Assembly: GCA_023807065.1 (NCBI GenBank)
Contig: JAJJLU010000794.1
Coordinates: forward strand, 1 to 18,588
Origin: Isotricha intestinalis
Taxonomy: Eukaryota; Ciliophora; Litostomatea; Vestibuliferida; Isotrichidae
DNA: 18,588 bases
Direction: 5' to 3'
The translations under genes were made by a program, and so were the position numbers. Below, piece by piece: positions 17,643 to 18,588 of this stretch. The notes below the pieces were generated by a model. It saw only the letters and a list, made by a program, of their open reading frames with translations. It made no database searches and had not been told where the DNA came from. Numbering within the stretch: position 1 is the first letter of the stretch; every line of letters begins with the position of its first letter.

Positions 17643-17677
17643 TTTTAATTTATATATTTTTTTTTAATTTTAAAAAT

Positions 17678-18391
17678 ATGAATTATTATGATGAAGATGA
17701 GGAAAATAATTTATTTTATCAAAGATATGTAAATAAAAAGAAAAATAAAAAAAAACAAAATAAAAGTAATAATACTAATAACAACAATAGTAATATTGAA
17801 AATAATAATATTAAAACTGAGAAAAATTTAAAAAAAAAAAGACAAAGACATGATAGTAGTAGTGAAGAAGAAAATGAAGAAAAAAAAAATGAAAAGGAAA
17901 AAACAAATGAAAATAAAATTGAAACAACAAAAGAAACAGAAAATAATAATGAGAATAATAATTTAATTTCTGAAGAACAAAAGGATTTATTAAATCAAAT
18001 AAAAGAAGAAAATGAAAATAAAAAAGAAAAAGAAAAATTATCTTTAATAAAAGAAAATTATGAAAATTTAATATTATGGTCTAAAGGTTTGATTCAAATA
18101 AATAATGATTTAAATAATAATAATATAAGTAAAGTAGATTTACAAAAAATAAAAGAAGATCCAATGAGTAAAATATTACAAAATAATATAATAAAATCAA
18201 AAGAAGAAATCAGAGGATTTTATTTACCTAAATGTAAATACCCAGGAACTTTAAATAGATTTAATATTGAACCTGGTTATAGATGGGATGGAATTGATAG
18301 AAGTAATGGATTTGAAATTAAATATATCAATAAACAAAATGAGAAAAAAGAATCAATAAAGAATTTTAATTATTCTTTAAATGATTTATAA
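17678..18391 (+). CDS. BUD13: BUD13 homologue, RES-complex pre-mRNA splicing factor
   Basis: Family identity rests on the C-terminal signature [18 protein letters not shown] (Pro189 to Gly205) followed by IDRSNGFE, near-identical to the BUD13 consensus. WSKGLIQ (from Trp134) and EDPMSKIL (Asp161) fit the conserved upstream WGKG...DPM blocks. BUD13 acts in the nucleus with Snu17/RBMX2 and Pml1/SNIP1 in the RES complex, which binds the activated spliceosome and promotes splicing and nuclear retention of unspliced RNA. At 237 residues it is much shorter than animal BUD13. The first ~115 residues are charged low complexity with an acidic/Ser patch ([13 protein letters not shown]). The start ATG at 17678 begins [10 protein letters not shown]. 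The gene ends 148 bp before the telomere. Context in a genome with a 24-nt intron makes an active splicing role plausible. Confidence 0.92.
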   Translation: MNYYDEDEENNLFYQRYVNKKKNKKKQNKSNNTNNNNSNIENNNIKTEKNLKKKRQRHDSSSEEENEEKKNEKEKTNENKIETTKETENNNENNNLISEEQKDLLNQIKEENENKKEKEKLSLIKENYENLILWSKGLIQINNDLNNNNISKVDLQKIKEDPMSKILQNNIIKSKEEIRGFYLPKCKYPGTLNRFNIEPGYRWDGIDRSNGFEIKYINKQNEKKESIKNFNYSLNDL

Positions 18392-18539
18392 TTTACTTTT
18401 TTATTTTATATGATTGAAATTTGTAATAAAATAAAAAAAATTTTTATTTTTTTTTTCAAAATTTATTTTATTTTCTAATTTTTTTTTTCTAAATTAAAAA
18501 GGAATGAATGCTGTTAATTTTATTGAATTAATAAATAGT

Positions 18540-18588
18540 GGGGATTGGGGATTGGGGATTGGGGATTGGGGATTGGGGATTGGGGATT
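18540..18588 (+). repeat. Telomere, seven exact GGGGATT repeats at the chromosome end
   Basis: Seven perfect heptamers run to the last base of the window, with the G-rich strand 5'->3' toward the end, the polarity telomerase produces. The junction is abrupt: unique AT-rich sequence ending ...aatagt, then the first GGGG. There is no subtelomeric repeat. This is the Tetrahymena TTGGGG pattern with one added A, supporting a ciliate-type macronuclear telomere. Confidence 0.95.

Noticed and set aside
1..18588. CRISPR arrays, insertion sequences, riboswitches
   Set aside because: No regularly spaced repeats, intact transposase, terminal inverted repeats or structured leaders were seen, and the gene content is eukaryotic.

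Overview
This window is very AT-rich eukaryotic DNA that ends in a telomere. The last 49 bases are seven exact copies of GGGGATT, with the G-rich strand running 5'->3' towards the end, so position 18588 lies at a right-hand chromosome end. Three further signs point to a ciliate macronuclear chromosome: genes only tens to a few hundred bases apart, a 24-nt spliceosomal-type intron in a Rab-like gene, and a G4-type telomere repeat. The genes read cleanly in the standard code. Eleven of the twelve complete reading frames stop at TAA, one stops at TAG, and none has an internal stop. This argues against lineages that read TAA/TAG as Gln (Tetrahymena, Paramecium, Oxytricha types). A standard-code ciliate with roughly 20% GC and a bacterial-type sugar-phosphate dehydrogenase best fits the anaerobic Litostomatea, for example a rumen entodiniomorph. 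That placement is inference.

Layout. 6-1406 (+) is an FCP1-like CTD-phosphatase/BRCT protein with an altered catalytic motif. 1407-2397 has no intact gene. 2398-3144 (+) is a Rab32-like small GTPase in two exons. 3265-5451 (+) is a large unknown protein. 5715-6608 (-) and 6716-7312 (+) are divergent unknown genes sharing a 107-bp spacer. 7476-8012 (-) is a degenerate centrin-like EF-hand protein and 8224-8868 (-) is unknown. 8869-12231 is 3.4 kb without an intact gene, but it carries short protein-like stretches broken by stops and frameshifts on both strands, probably decayed genes. 12232-15250 (+) holds three same-strand genes: a bacterial-type mannitol-1-phosphate 5-dehydrogenase with an added signal peptide, a polytopic membrane protein and a HINT3-like HIT protein. 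15764-17245 (-) is a long coiled-coil protein. A tRNA-Leu(UAA) lies at 17331-17413. A compact BUD13 splicing factor (17678-18391, +) ends only 148 bp before the telomere.

The genes do not form one pathway. Two themes stand out. The first is RNA biology: an FCP1-like protein for the Pol II CTD, BUD13 of the RES splicing complex, and a tRNA decoding the favoured TTA codon, all in a genome with minimal introns. The second is a transferred metabolic gene, a mannitol-1-phosphate dehydrogenase given a eukaryotic secretory leader, whose first ~125 coding bases after the leader are far richer in GC than any other coding DNA here.
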